From Druceiella hillmani (Eukaryota > Arthropoda > Insecta > Lepidoptera > Hepialidae): 64,000 nt of DNA. The position numbers and the translations under genes were made by a program. This document shows, one piece after another, positions 48,605-61,274 of this stretch (positions are counted from its first letter, which is position 1; each line of letters begins with the position of its first letter). The notes beneath the pieces were generated by a model, which saw only the letters and a program-made list of their open reading frames with translations, did not search any database and was not told the DNA's origin. The DNA is taken from contig JAYKKI010000075.1 of NCBI GenBank assembly GCA_039881145.1, forward strand, positions 1,125,001 to 1,189,000. The letters run 5' to 3'.

Positions 48605-49545
48605 TAATGAGTTTTGACAGAGTTTAATAATTTGAAGAGTTTTCAAGGCCAAAATGACAGGTGCAGATTCTGGGTGGTTGCATTAAAGACGACGCGTTGA
48701 CCAGTGCTATGGATCGCATTAAAAAGTAGTTTATGATGGCAAATAGTTTTACCAGTCACATACTTAGCGAGCAATCTTGCTGTATTTGGAAACTTGAAAA
48801 TCCCAATTTCTTTCGTACAATAATTGACCTTTAATAAAGTCATAAAAATAAGATCATACAACGAGATATGTATCACTTATAGTAAATAATTTCTCGAGTA
48901 ATTTCAATAAATTTTTTTAATAAATGCCAAGGGATGAATTTTTCGAGTCTCATAAATACATCACAATGAGTAAAAACAGCTTTAAAACCTGTGAATTGCA
49001 GAAATTAAAAAAGTTAAAGTTATTGGTTTAATTAGATCTTGTGTTTATTATAACCATTAATATTGATGCAGTTTAATAGTATTTATATTTATTATTATTA
49101 CAACATTTTAATAGAAATTATTTCCGTTAAACTAAAACATAACAATTACTACTCATCCCCTCCCCCCTCTTATATGAATATTCGGATACACGCGAAGTCA
49201 ATTTTTGCTATCAATGTTGTTTGGCCAAAAAATACAGTCGGCATGAGCATTGTTTTTAGTGACATTCTTTCTCTAAAATATTATTTCGTAGAAATAAATT
49301 TGCCTTACCACTATAAATTTCTTGAATATATAATGTGATTAATTGATTTAAAGGAATTTTATCGAATACAATCGATAAAATTCGAATCAAGTCATAAAAT
49401 AATTGTTCATTTATGTATGAGTTCTTGATGGCGGTAAATACGAATGAAGCATCTTTGTATTTCGTATATAATATTTCCACAACAATTCTGTTACTTTAGT
49501 TAGGTATAGCATAATTTTAATTTTTAAAATAAATTTATATTCATT
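48605..49545. other. AT-rich non-coding stretch
   Basis: Frames at 48876-48643 (-) and 49063-49338 (+) have no recognised domain. A C-rich patch, CCCCTCCCCCC, lies near 49157. Confidence 0.35.
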
Positions 49546-49549
49546 CAAT

Positions 49550-49601
49550 ATATGTGTGTGTGTGTGTGCGTGTGCATGTTCGTGTGTGTGTGTGTGTGTG
49601 C
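49550..49601. repeat. (GT)n microsatellite
   Basis: GT repeat with CG, CA and TC interruptions. Confidence 0.95.
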
Positions 49602-49604
49602 TAC

Positions 49605-50060
49605 AGTAAACTTATGAAAAAAATATATATTAATTTGAATCACCTTGATTTTATTTACGTTATTTTTATATTAGCTTGTATTCCTGGTATGAAACTAAAG
49701 TTCTAGATCACAAACAAGGAAAAATAAATTAGTGTAAAATAAATAATGAAAATGCATTGAAGTTTCCATTTCAGTGATGCTGAAATAATTAAGATTTTCT
49801 ATAAAATTAATCGTTGATTTCATTTATTTATCCCGAAAAGGCCAACAATGCCTGTTGATATTCAAAAGTAATGTTCTCTCCACATATCCAATAAATTTAA
49901 AATAATAAGAAATGGTAGAACCATCTAATAATTTATTGTTGTTCCATCATTATATTTATAAAATATAAAATGACCTCTGCATGAACTCGTCCATACCCGT
50001 TATATGTGTCTACAAGGAGTTACTTGTGAAAAATCAGTGCGGGAAAAATTCCTTTACCAA
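49605..50060. other. AT-rich non-coding stretch
   Basis: No supportable feature. Confidence 0.35.
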
Positions 50061-50066
50061 AGAGTG

Positions 50067-50132
50067 TGAAGAGCGAAAGAGATACACAACATAGAATTAG
50101 TATGAAGAGCGAAAGAGATACACAACATAGAA
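50067..50132. repeat. Two-copy 36-bp tandem duplication
   Basis: TGAAGAGCGAAAGAGATACA and the next ten bases occur at 50067 and again at 50103, identical over 30 bases. Confidence 0.9.
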
Positions 50133-50164
50133 AAAGTAATCAGTTTTGATCCCTTTTTATCTCT

Positions 50165-50620
50165 GCTTGTTGCTGTAGACCAAATATAGAACTTTACACA
50201 TTCCGCAACCTTGGGGAGGAATACCTGATTAACACGTGGAACATTTGCGAACAGAGAGTATATTTGGCAATTAACGGTAATTATATTATCTACCCTCAAA
50301 GTAAATGAAGTGACTATGTTAAACTCACTTTCAATTAGACGATATTAAAGGATCAAGTTCTCGGTAAAGTAAGGACTTTCATTCTGCGGAAACAATATAT
50401 ATTTCTTCATTGTTTTACCTGAGCTCGGGAAGAAACATTTTGACAAACTTACAGGCAGAAGGGGGAGTTAACACACGGTTGTTGAGAATATAAAGAATGA
50501 CCTACACAGTTGCGTGCAAAATTTTTATATAATTACATATATTGGAATATGAATAAGGAGGAAGTTTTGTGAAAATGTTTACTAAAGTTTATCAACTTTA
50601 TCACCGATTTATTAACGGGT
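50165..50620 (+). repeat. Family F, copy 2
   Basis: Counterpart of 41960-42440, with the same order of landmarks. It is followed by a long (AT)n tract not present after copy 1. Confidence 0.65.
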
Positions 50621-50627
50621 CAATGTG

Positions 50628-50783
<156 letters not shown>

Positions 50784-50784
50784 G

Positions 50785-51395
50785 TTCTTTTATAAAACTT
50801 TTTAACCGTATTTATTTATACAGTAGAAGACGCACGGTGGGCTACGAAAATGTACATACCTTTATTCAATCACATGCAAATGCGAATGCGTGGTATTGTT
50901 AATTAACAAATCAAGAGAAAATGGAGTTACGGACGACCTATATAGACTACAGATATAGGCTGCAGGCCAATAAATTATGGCCTGTGATAAAGTTTCATCT
51001 GACACTATTAAGTGACAAAATACTGTGTAATGGAATCTTTTGTTAATTGTCATTATATTTTGCATAGATTTTGTATATTATTATACATAAAAATATGTAT
51101 GGTTTTATGGAGATTTTTTATATATATACTTTATTAAAGGCAAGATTGATAATGGGAAGAAAACAATTACACCATTAAACAATGATATAACAGGTTATTA
51201 TTTTTTTAGTAAGTTTAAGTTATATAATATATGAATATTTGTAAAAAAATACCATTACGTAATATGAGAGCTTGCGGATTTCGACAATTTCCAATTGTTT
51301 TTAGCGAAGACTTATTTTTAAACGCCACTTAATTTTAACTATCATTTAAATCCATATAATTACTAAAATATAAAAAATTAAATAAAGAATGAGGC
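50785..51395. other. AT-rich non-coding stretch
   Basis: Short frames on both strands show no recognised domain. Confidence 0.35.
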
Positions 51396-51399
51396 GCGT

Positions 51400-51960
51400 T
51401 TCTAAAATTCTGGCTCCAATATTAAATTACTTTTTATTACATACTGATCGGTTTGATAAAGAGAAATGTCTACTACTGTTATTAGATTTATTTCAGCTGG
51501 CGTCCGCTATTACTCTCGTGCATACCAGACAGGACTCCGACCCGTATCCTTGGCCTCCCAGTTTGACGATAATATAAGCACTTTGTTTTGAGGAACTTCT
51601 CTCATTGAAACATTGACACTAGTACTGGTCCAAAATTATATATCCGCTGAGCTTTCTGCTTAGCGTCAGATATGTAAAATGTTACAGCCAGTGAAACTAT
51701 GTTTTATTATATTTTATTAAACTATGTTAATCAAATTATGTTTTATTATAAATTAAGAGATAGTTCTTAATTTATCAGTCAACGTACTTATATTAAATTA
51801 TTTCTATGATAATAAATTCGAAACGTAGACATGTTATATTGGCAGAAATAATTATAAATATATGATAATATAAATTCTAGTTTTACGATAATATATAATT
51901 CCCGGAGAAAAATCAAAAACATTAAGTAACAAAGTATTTGAAATGGCCTTATATATCACA
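51400..51960 (-). repeat. Family C, copy 2 (inverted)
   Basis: The minus strand follows C1: an AATATAAGTACGTTGAC segment, CATATCTGACGCTAAGCAG, CAAACTGGGAGGCCAAGGA and a final CAAACCGATC-like part near 51443. The 62-codon frame at 51389-51577 is antisense to it. It faces C3 across about 0.2 kb. Confidence 0.7.
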
Positions 51961-52139
51961 TAATATATGAAATCAGTAAGTCGCTTTCCTGACTAACAAA
52001 AAATACATTTCGATTTTGTTGGCTTCGTTGCCAAATACTCTTGAAACTTGTTTCCTAATAATATCAATTTACTAACTAAGAAATCGATATCGACACAACA
52101 ATATCGATCTAGGCTATAAATCAAACTTACCTTATGAGA

Positions 52140-52640
52140 TTTCACATAACTGAAACTTTTCCTGTTTTTTAGTATCAGAATAAGTATGTGCCAATTTATT
52201 TAAACCACAAAATTCTTTCCAAACCTTTTTTAATAAAAAAACTGTAATATTTGTAAAAATAAAATATAAATGTGACACATCTACCTCTTATATTTAATAT
52301 TGTCGATGTAAAGTAATACAAGTATTCGGCACGATAAAATAAAGAAATATCTCTCTCACAATTTATGTATTTCTGATTCAAGTAAAACTTAATTTGATTA
52401 GTTATGATACTTCCGCACATCTGGCGCTAACCGAAAGGCTTAATGGAAAAATAAGTTTCGATCAACACGAGTCCAAACGAGAGAAGTTTTTCAAAGCAAA
52501 GTGCGGGTGTTATTGTCAAACTGCGAGACCAAGGAAGCGAGTCAAGGTCTTATCTGAACGTCCACAAGAGTACGAGTAGATATCGGACGAAATAAATAAA
52601 GTAAGATAAATCTAATATTTTGAAGAAACACATTTCGACG
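52140..52640 (+). repeat. Family C, copy 3 (direct)
   Basis: Contains CAATTTATGTATTTCTGATTC (from about 52361), ACATCTGGCGCTAACCGAAA, CAAAGTGCGGGTGTTATTG and CAAACTGCGAGACCAAGGA. With C2 it makes a diverged inverted duplication centred near 52.05 kb. Confidence 0.75.
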
Positions 52641-52644
52641 AAGA

Positions 52645-53315
52645 AATTTTTTATATAGTCCTAATTTTTTTATTTAGTTCTACACGCGTAAAATTTGTAG
52701 GTTCTCAGTTGGTATGCAATAAAATTACTTGTTTTTTTTTGTTTTCAACATGCTTCATCATATGTGGGAATTGGAAGCAATGGTTTTGCGCATCACATCG
52801 AATGACATGTCATTGGGTAGATGTTGTAAAATCTACTTCATGTTCAATGAATCTTTTTTTTTATTTGTAAACCGTCTTTGTGAAATGTTAGTCTTCAAAT
52901 GAATCCTATACGGTCATTTTAAAACGATGCAAAAAATATGGAAAAATATTATTGCAGTTTTTCAATAGTCACAAAAATACATTTAATTAGAAGCAATCAC
53001 TAGATGGTATCATTTTAAAATCACACTAAACGTCAGTACCGAAATGCAAAGAAGTAACTTGTATCATATTACCCGAACGGGAGTTTATGACGATCTTATT
53101 TTCATATTCCATCTAAAGAAACACATGATATTTTCAAGCCAAGACTATTTTCAAAATTTAAAATTTCTGGAACACTATAAATTAACGCATATAAATTTAA
53201 CAAATATGTATGATGAAAAGTATTAGTATGCGAGCAATACCAAAGAAAAATAATTATTTCAATTTATTTATTTCGCGACATCCTCAGACTTCCACTTACT
53301 TCCTCTCTTAAAATA
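52645..53315. other. AT-rich non-coding stretch
   Basis: No gene is seen; the 60-codon frame at 53044-53226 has no recognised domain. Confidence 0.35.
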
Positions 53316-53319
53316 AAAA

Positions 53320-54245
53320 AAATGTCTAATACTTGTCTTTATTCTAATATGTTGGTCTAATTCGGATGAACAATATAGAAAACCACGTATATCCGAAAAG
53401 TAATACAATTAGGATAGGGAAAGTTTCTGAAAACCTCTAAATATATCGATAAGTCGCTAACGAAAACTTTTCGATGAAGGTCGTTAATGATATCGTCATT
53501 GGATCTTTTAGAATCAAATATTAATTAATTCGGGAGTTTTTGTCTGCTTTCGTAAAGTTTACGTGATAGCAGCTCAAATTCCAGACGCTAAGAATCAATT
53601 AAGGTTTAATATCATAAGTCTTAGAAGTTTGTAACTTCATTCATTATTTCTCATTTATATTACATTGTATACTTAGACAAATGACAAGGTGTAGTCAACC
53701 TTTTGACGAGTACAACATACCACCATAACACTAGATCTTTTGCTTATTGTCTATGTTAAATACATACATATTAACATTATCAAGTCACTTAATAGAGCCA
53801 GGTTGGTAAAAATTTGTATTATCTTAATTTCAAATATTACTGTCAACTATATTTCTTCATTTAAAGAGCAATTATAATCGATACATAAAATTGTAACTCT
53901 TTTCACGCGAATATTTATAAAGTACGTTTAAAAACCACCTACAATTTTCAATGAATGAAAATAAAACTAGATCCATACTTACCTCAATTTATTATTGTTA
54001 GTACAATGTACTATTTACGATAAATAATGATAATAATGGTGGTCTACCATTTTTAAATTGGTATTTTACAATAAGATAAATTAACATTAGAATTCTAGAG
54101 AACAATGTAATAAGTTCGGGTTGTAAACCTGGAACTCGATACTGTTGTCATATTAAAAAGTGTAATTAAAATCCTCGTACGCAGTTACGTATCTACGACA
54201 CTCTGAGTCCTGTAATCGCACACAGGTTAACAATTTGTTTTCACG
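53320..54245 (+). repeat. Family D, copy 2
   Basis: Counterpart of D1 with CAATTAGGA, GCTAACGAAAACTTTTCGAT (about 53457), GAAGTTTGTAACTTC (about 53625), TTGTATTATCTTAATTTCAA (about 53814), TGTAAACCTGG and CGTATCTACGACACTCTGAG (about 54187). Confidence 0.75.
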
Positions 54246-54249
54246 AAAT

Positions 54250-55795
54250 TCCAACCTCGCTTTTATTCCTCAATATCTTGTGTTGTCTTCTCAATTCTTG
54301 CAAGCAACTAGCTAAAGTATTTGTTTATTAACACCGCCTCTCGTCTGATAATTTTAAATTAATTTTCATTTTCGGACTTAGCTGTATCCTTAGGGAACGG
54401 TGCATTATCTTTTACAGAATGAAAGTTTTTGCTTAACTGTCAACTTTATTCGTTAATAGCGTCTGACACAAAGTTACTGCATCTATTAAGAGAAATATTT
54501 GGAATATTTTTCTTAGAATGTTGTTAGTCGTTTTGAACTATGGAGAACAGCAAGACATAATGTCATAATTTAAATACGACAAAAATACAGTTCCGTCGAT
54601 ACCTGAAATTATCCCTAGGAATAAATAACATCAGCACTTCATACTTGTAAGTTTCTTCATAAAAAATTCGTATATTCTCGCTCCAAAGCCGATCACATAC
54701 AATTAATAATTAGATAGTTGTCGTCTAATACGTGTTTCTAATTTGCGGGACATCGGTTTCTTTATTAATAACTATCTTCATTTAATAAACCTTTCACTCT
54801 TATTATGGCATTGATATTGTGATTTGTTATATACCCCAGGGGATTTTACGGTATCAAATGTGTTTAGATTTTTAACATCTCATTTATAGTGCAAGAGCTG
54901 TTTCGTTCGCGTACAATGAGGAAATTTTTTTTTTCTCTTTTATATGCTCATGAGCATATATTCTTATAAAACCAAATTTAATAAAAATCCGTTTAGTAGA
55001 TTTCGCATGATACTCGCTCAATTTAACATACGGACAAAAATTCTAAAAAAGTTTTTCATACTTCTGTTATCATTCCATATGTCAAATCAATTTTACATAT
55101 TTTCCTAATACAGACTTTACTCTGGTACAGTTTTATTATATGTATGGATAATCCCTTAATCGGCCCTTTCCTCCCAATAAGAGACAACATACTTCTTGAT
55201 ATTATAGGAAATGCATGAAGGATTCCGTCAATTTTTCCACTTACTTGATTGATTGTTATGTGTTAACTAATACACATGTTTCTTTTATATCTAATTTTAT
55301 TGATGTATTTTTGGATTTTTTAAATATTTATGTTAAAAGGAGACACAAATAATAAATATTGGAAACTTTTATTAATTATTAGATTAAGGGCTAATATTCC
55401 ATTTAGGGATATCCCATGGCAAGATTTTGGAATTTGATATCTAAGTACAACTTTTTCGGAATAGAGTAGGGCTTCTTAAATTCCTCAATTTGAAAAATAC
55501 CTGATTTTTTATATCTGGTAAACCGTGAAACTTATAAGAAAAAACATGAAAATATTTTCTATATAGAAAAGTAAATAACAAATATAAATAACAAATATAT
55601 AAATAACAACTGTCGTTTAAATTATTTTTCCTCTAATTAATATTTTTTAAATCACGACGTGTTAAGATTTCATGAAAAAAATGTTCACTATGTAACTTGT
55701 AAATAAATGGTCGAACATCTAAAATAGTTAGTCTTTTCTAGATCATTAAATTCTGCTCAAATATACATAATTTTTTTAAATTATACTGACAGTTC
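54250..55795. other. AT-rich non-coding stretch
   Basis: No gene recognised. A 20-bp perfect palindrome, TATATGCTCATGAGCATATA, occupies 54941-54960. Confidence 0.5.
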
Positions 55796-55810
55796 TTAAG
55801 TTCTTAAGTC

Positions 55811-56038
55811 ACACTAAATGAAACTACGTGATGTAGTATTATTTCTACTTTCTTTAATTTCTTTACCACGACCTAGGTTTAGTTGTATTACAACATCTTC
55901 AGGTGGGATGTTGTAATACAACGAACCGTAGGTCGTGGTAAAGAAATTAAAGAAAGTAGAAATAATACTACATCACGTAGTTTCACTTAGTGTGAATAAT
56001 GAATTTCTACAAAATTAACGCCAAATATATTCAATATC
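55811..56038 (-). mobile_element. Element E, copy 2: foldback insertion with target duplication
   Basis: Two 87-base arms, 55810-55896 and 55908-55994, are near-perfect complements around an 11-base spacer, CTTCAGGTGGG. The right side continues to the same AACGCCAAATATATTC end as copy 1. AAGTTCTTAAGTC flanks it on both sides (55798-55810 and 56039-56051), a 13-base target-site duplication. The layout, one intact end plus an inverted duplicate of the other part, is what twin-primed or Penelope-like insertions can leave. There is no coding capacity. Confidence 0.7.
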
Positions 56039-56054
56039 AAGTTCTTAAGTCTTA

Positions 56055-56585
56055 AATTTCTTTCATCTTTCCCAAAAATGCTATATTGATACCTCAAAAC
56101 AATAATACGTAAGACGTGCACTTTTCGCATGTTTCCGTCTTCTGCCCGATACCTGGACCAATGGTTAGATTTAACTCTCTACAAGAAAGAAGAGAGTTAT
56201 GCCTGACCCAGCATCCATACGAAATAATACTTGTTTATCTTAACAATCAATCAACAAGTGGTCTGGCAACGTTTTGAGTCCCAGCTTGTCACCGAGAACA
56301 CACCTATATTTATATATATAACATGCGCAAACCAATAACCCATTAACCACCCACAATAGATTACGCGCTGAATTCACTTAACTCGACAAGTAGCGAAAAG
56401 ACATTTCGTATTTAACATGGCTTTTTTAAAGTACTTTTTAAATAAATATTCCTCTTAATTACGATCAATGTCTTCCTAAAGACGCCATAATTTCTATCCT
56501 AAATTCCTCCTTGCACTGCTTGTATTAGTTTGTTACTTCCAAATATCACGTATCATTATTCGAATTCTCCCACACGACTAATGTT
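56055..56585. other. AT-rich non-coding stretch
   Basis: No supportable gene. The sequence between E2 and G2 has no clear counterpart between E1 and G1. Confidence 0.35.
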
Positions 56586-56589
56586 CCAT

Positions 56590-57060
56590 TATGCCCCCCC
56601 CCTCTCTATCACCATACTCCCTCCCATGTTGTCTGATCTGTTTATCTTATTTTTTTCTTTGTGCACTTTGCAAAATCCTAGGTGAATTATGTATTTGTCA
56701 CCCGAAACGGAACTCTTTGTAGTGCTGATAATACTATCCATGATGTGTATCTAATAAAAGTAAAGAAATTATATTAATTTTATAGTCATTTTGGCTATCG
56801 GACAAGACATTAGCAATGGTTATTTTTACTGAGTCACCTGTCAAAAGCACAAATTGTATTATCTTAACTTCACTGCCAAAATACAATTCTTGTTAATATT
56901 TTATTTTTCATAAGTCTTGTTGATAAAACGATCTTAAATTATTTAATTTTTTTTAGAAATTACATTTTCATCCCAAAGCACAGACTAAAATATTTGGATA
57001 AGTTGGGTTAAATTAATTTTTCGTAGTAAAAATAGCAAAATTTCCAGTTGGTAATCGCCT
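56590..57060 (+). repeat. Family G, copy 2
   Basis: Counterpart of G1, starting at a run of nine C. Shared landmarks are GTCTGATCTGTTTATCTTA (about 56631), GGAACTCTTTGTAG, TATAGTCATTTTGG, CACTGCCAAAATACAATTCTTG and ACTAAAATATTTGG. Confidence 0.75.
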
Positions 57061-57064
57061 ATAT

Positions 57065-57535
57065 ATAAATGGATACAATATTAGTTGACAAGAGTGTCAT
57101 AAGTTCGGATAGATTTAAATAAATTTTAAAAAATTATTTAGAAAATTGAAGCAACCCTAATCAATTCTGGAAGGTTTACTGAATTGTAAGAATGATTAAA
57201 AAGAAAAGAAGAAAAAATGTACATTGAGAAAAAAATATGTGTCTACCATCGTGAAAGGATTTCTCAAGATAAATAAATAAATATTTAGTTTCACCAATAA
57301 AGTATCTTTTTTGAAATTTAATGTAAACATATAACTTAATCGATGCTATTTCGTATAACGCATATTTACAAAATCTTATTTTTGTTTAAAACAGATGGAC
57401 GAATTTCTTATGTTTAAAATGCATTTTAAAGACTATTTTGAATAATATTGATAGAAGACGTGTTTTTTCTGCTATAGTATGTGCTGATATTAAAGTGTAA
57501 ATTAAAATTAAACATCTATATGGAAAAATATATTT
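57065..57535. other. AT-rich non-coding stretch
   Basis: Nothing recognised. Confidence 0.35.
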
Positions 57536-57536
57536 A

Positions 57537-57602
<66 letters not shown>

Positions 57603-57620
57603 TATATATATATGCTATAT
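57537..57620. repeat. (AT)n microsatellite
   Basis: Alternating AT with ACA and two GCT interruptions. Confidence 0.95.
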
Positions 57621-57624
57621 GAAA

Positions 57625-59265
57625 AAAAAATTTTAAAATGCCCTAAATACAAGGTATACAAAATGTTTACCTCGCAGTTGTATTGTAATAAATTTTATTG
57701 AGAACTTACTTTTAAACAAAGCATATTTTAATTTTAGAGCTCTACTGATTTAGATTTTAGATTTCCGTGGAGAAAAACAAGGAATCTTTATAACGTCAAA
57801 TTTTGACCATCCGTTCGTCCGATCATCCACTGTCATATGGATATAATTAAATATGTAGTAAAATGTGAGCAGAAATTAAAGGACCTCGTAACTGTCAAGC
57901 GGATGCAAACATTTTCTTTCACATAACGCATCCTTGAATAGATCTTTAAAAATTATATTAATATTTCATTTTGCAATCCGGTTTGTGAAACGTTATGTTC
58001 AGGATGATATTCCTTGATACACAGACCCTCACTCCCTCTGGCGGTCATTCCCCTAATTTTTCCAAACTGGATTTAACCATTTAAACAATTCCAGGTATAA
58101 GCTTTCAATTAGTAATTTCAATTAAAATTATTCCGATTAGCACGCATAAATTTCCAAAACCTCCATTAAAAATGTGTTGCTAAACCTGTTTACTTATCAT
58201 CACGCATCTAAAAAAAAATCAGTTAGCTAAATTTTCTTATAAATATGTGCTTATAAAAAGAAATTAAACTATTTTATTTTCATATTTATGTAAAAATGAT
58301 ACAACACACCTGGAACATAACGAAGTATTACGTGTCTAAGCAGACTATACTCGTAGCAAAGTGTGATGGTTAGTGAAAATAAAGTTCTCCAAAAGGAAAC
58401 ATTTTCAAGTAATATGACTTAGCCTTTCTATCGTTATGAGAAAGCATTTGTTTCTAACTGACCTGGTTTTGTAACTGTATGCACGTAAAAGAAATAAATA
58501 ATAATCCTCTAAGACTACGGCTCACGTATAGAGATTAACGTTGGGAAATATTTCATTCATTTAATGTTCCTTTGATTCCAAAATAGTGAAGTTAAATTCG
58601 CTCAAGTCGTATCAAACTTTACTTGATGCGTGTACTTAATACAATACAACATGACATGAATTTTCTACTTTCATGAAAGTTTTAGCCAATTCAGAAAGCT
58701 TTCTACAGAATACGAGATACGATCACTTCCTCTATCTGCGGGCTTAACGTAACGTCAATGCGGAACTGGAAAACTTTGAAAAAGTTTATGAAAGCTTTCC
58801 AATATTTTAATTAATTTTGTACATTCATTACAAACGTTTGTGCGTAGAACTGTTGATTGGAATTTATCTATATTTATAATCAGTAATTTTATTTGATCTT
58901 CGGTTATATTAGTTGACACTTGTCAGATATTAATCTTACTTCCACGCTTAAAAATAAAATTTTGATAAGAAATAGGTACAGTGCAAAAATTTGTTGATTT
59001 AATTTGGACTAAGGTAATTAAGCAAAATTAAATCTCACCAGAAAAGAGATCACAATTACCGCACAAACTTTGTAAATAGATTTTTCTAATAGAAAAGAAA
59101 ATGCAGAATTCTCATTTTGTCACCGACTTTACTTCTTATTGTAGTATCGCTTTGATACCAATTAAATTTAACAATCACTTAAAATCCATCCTGATACTAA
59201 CTTTAAATAAATAAATATAAAAGAAATAGTGCTTTACAATGCAGATAAAAACATAGAATTTTTTA
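57625..59265. other. AT-rich non-coding stretch
   Basis: A CCCTCACTCCCTC...CATTCCCCTAAT segment near 58026 faintly recalls the B-family CCCCTCACTGGTATTCCCCT segment, but the match is too short to call. By analogy an F copy would be expected here; I do not see one. Confidence 0.35.
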
Positions 59266-59269
59266 CATT

Positions 59270-59720
59270 TACTCAATTCTTTTGTTTAAAAGAAAAGTCA
59301 CTCACCGAAATGTTAGTTTAATCTTACTTCATTCATTTCATCCGCCGTCCGCTATTACTCCTGTATGTATTCCGACAGGACTCACACTCGCGTCCTTGGT
59401 CTCGCTGTTTGGAGATAAAACCCGCACTTTGCTCTGAGAGACTTAACTTATTTAAACATCGACATTCGTCATGGTCTCAACTTATTTCTCCATTTAGTTT
59501 TTCGATTAGTGGCAGATATACGGAAATATTACAACTAATCAAGATGTGTTTACTAGCATCTGAAACATAAATTATTTGTGAGATACACCTTTATTTTGTT
59601 CGTTCAATATACTTATTATTATTTTACTTTGATGATATTTCATAACAGACGTAAATATGTCATAACTGCAATAATTTTGGAAAGAGAAGAAATTTATTTT
59701 TTCAATGAATTTCTTGTTTT
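59270..59720 (-). repeat. Family C, copy 4 (inverted)
   Basis: The plus strand reads CCGTCCGCTATTACTCCTG (about 59346), GCGTCCTTGGTCTCGCTGTT (about 59390) and CCCGCACTTTGCTCTGAGAG, complementary to the C1/C3 centre and parallel to C2. Similarity to C2 continues to its ATACTTATTATTATTTTACT-type tail (about 59610). Confidence 0.75.
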
Positions 59721-59724
59721 CATA

Positions 59725-60095
59725 TTTTGACACTTCAAGGTAGGAAAAGTTTCAGGGATGTAAATATTAAAGAAAGTTTTTACTTACGTGATAATTCCAT
59801 GATTTTTTTTTAAATTTCTTAATTAGAAATTAAGAAATAATAAGCAATTTAAATGAAATGTGCTTCAAGGACGAATGAAGAAAGCAAAAGAAATCAAAAT
59901 AAACATTCGTCGTCAGTCGCGTAAATATATTGTTAATAGATATAATTTGACGTGGATTACTAAAAACTAATTTTTATATTTTAATACTTTCTATCTCTGA
60001 AATTCTCCAAACATGCAAGAAAAACATAATTTTTGAATACCTTTCCTTTCAGTACATTGTCGGCTGAGGCTGATAATACTTTATTTCATATATTT
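59725..60095. other. AT-rich non-coding stretch
   Basis: No supportable feature. Confidence 0.35.
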
Positions 60096-60096
60096 G

Positions 60097-60144
<48 letters not shown>
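60097..60144. repeat. (AT)n microsatellite
   Basis: Uninterrupted TA repeat of about 47 bases. Confidence 0.96.
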
Positions 60145-60147
<3 letters not shown>

Positions 60148-60437
60148 CTTTTTGTAATGAAACAAGGCAAGGAAATAAAAATGCACGAAGGACTGCGCAA
60201 TGAAATGTGTATTTCAATAAAATGCTTATTTAATTCAGGTTAATGTTATTTTACCTTAATATTATTGATCTGTATAGACTTGAATAGTCTCAGCCCTTAT
60301 CGCCTTAGCAAAATTTATTTCTTTTTAATATCAAAAGGTAAGACGAAATCCTTATACATATTTATAAAATTTCTTACGTACTGACGTCGTTTGACGGGCT
60401 GATAATAATAGTCTCAAAAATGTTTTTTTCCGTACGT

Positions 60438-60467
60438 TTTCTTATGGTATACTGATACCATAAGAAA
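60438..60467. repeat. Perfect 13-bp inverted repeat, 4-base loop
   Basis: TTTCTTATGGTAT and its complement around ACTG. It lies just before the point where C5 begins. Confidence 0.85.
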
Positions 60468-60484
60468 TATACTAAAAATATATT

Positions 60485-60680
60485 TGCTTATAAAGTGCGA
60501 ATGTTATCGTCAAACTGCGAGACCGAGGACAGGAATTGGAATTCCTGTCTGAATGCTCACAAGAGTAATGGACGTCAGTCGAAACGAATGAAGTTAGATA
60601 AAACTGACACTTCGATAAGAAATTTTTAAATAAGCCAAGCCGGCTGGTTGAAAAAATTCCGGCATCAATGCCGACGAAAC
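60485..60680 (+). repeat. Family C, copy 5 (direct, left-truncated)
   Basis: Begins at AAAGTGCGAATGTTATCG and continues with CAAACTGCGAGACCGAGGA and AGATAAAACTGACACTTCG. The left part seen in C1 and C3 is missing. A small palindrome, ACAGGAATT-GG-AATTCCTGT, lies at about 60519-60538. Confidence 0.75.
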
Positions 60681-60819
60681 ACAGCTACAGAAAGGACTTG
60701 TACTATTTCAAGTAAAATGATGAAATTTTCAACATAAAAATTAAAAAATAAAAATAACGTACACATATTATATTAAATTATATTGAAATAAAAAATTATT
60801 AAAAAATGGAACATATTTT

Positions 60820-61113
60820 TTGAAAGTATGCACTCGGTGTTGGACAATGAACTCGCTCGGCCGATTCCGAAGGGAACGGAATTTACCAAAACAATGCAGT
60901 GCGTATTACACAAAAGGAGCCAAGTTTACACGATTCAATGTCACCCAGCCGAACCCGACGGCTCACATTCGTTCACTGTTCAGAAATAGTGCGCAGGTGC
61001 ATCTAAAGAAGTTTCCACTTAAGAAATATAGGAAACGGAGCCTTTCTGGACTCTGTAGTCAAACTACGTACCCTACCAATTTTCTTTTATCTAGCAGCTC
61101 ACTTTCTATTTAA
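60820..61113 (+). other. GC-richer 97-codon open frame, identity unknown
   Basis: The DNA from about 60830 to 61060 is clearly GC-richer than its surroundings and is absent from the equivalent place in the other right-array units. The plus frame encodes a basic, cysteine-containing peptide (begins MKVCTRCWTMNSLGRF) with no domain I recognise. No splice or promoter signal decides whether it is an exon, a processed pseudogene or an element fragment. Confidence 0.2.
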
Positions 61114-61191
61114 TTTCACAATTTCTCTTATTTTAGTCTCATCCACATGAAGACCTTTGCAACGAAGTTAATTGTTTTCTACATACTTCAC

Positions 61192-61193
<2 letters not shown>

Positions 61194-61271
<78 letters not shown>
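61194..61271. repeat. (TA)n-(TG)n compound microsatellite
   Basis: Pure TA tract to about 61253, then a TG tract. Confidence 0.96.
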
Positions 61272-61272
<1 letters not shown>

Positions 61273-61274
61273 TG

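Noticed and set aside
58020..58110. Possible B-family copy in the right half
   Set aside because: Only a short pyrimidine-rich resemblance; no collinear landmarks on either side.
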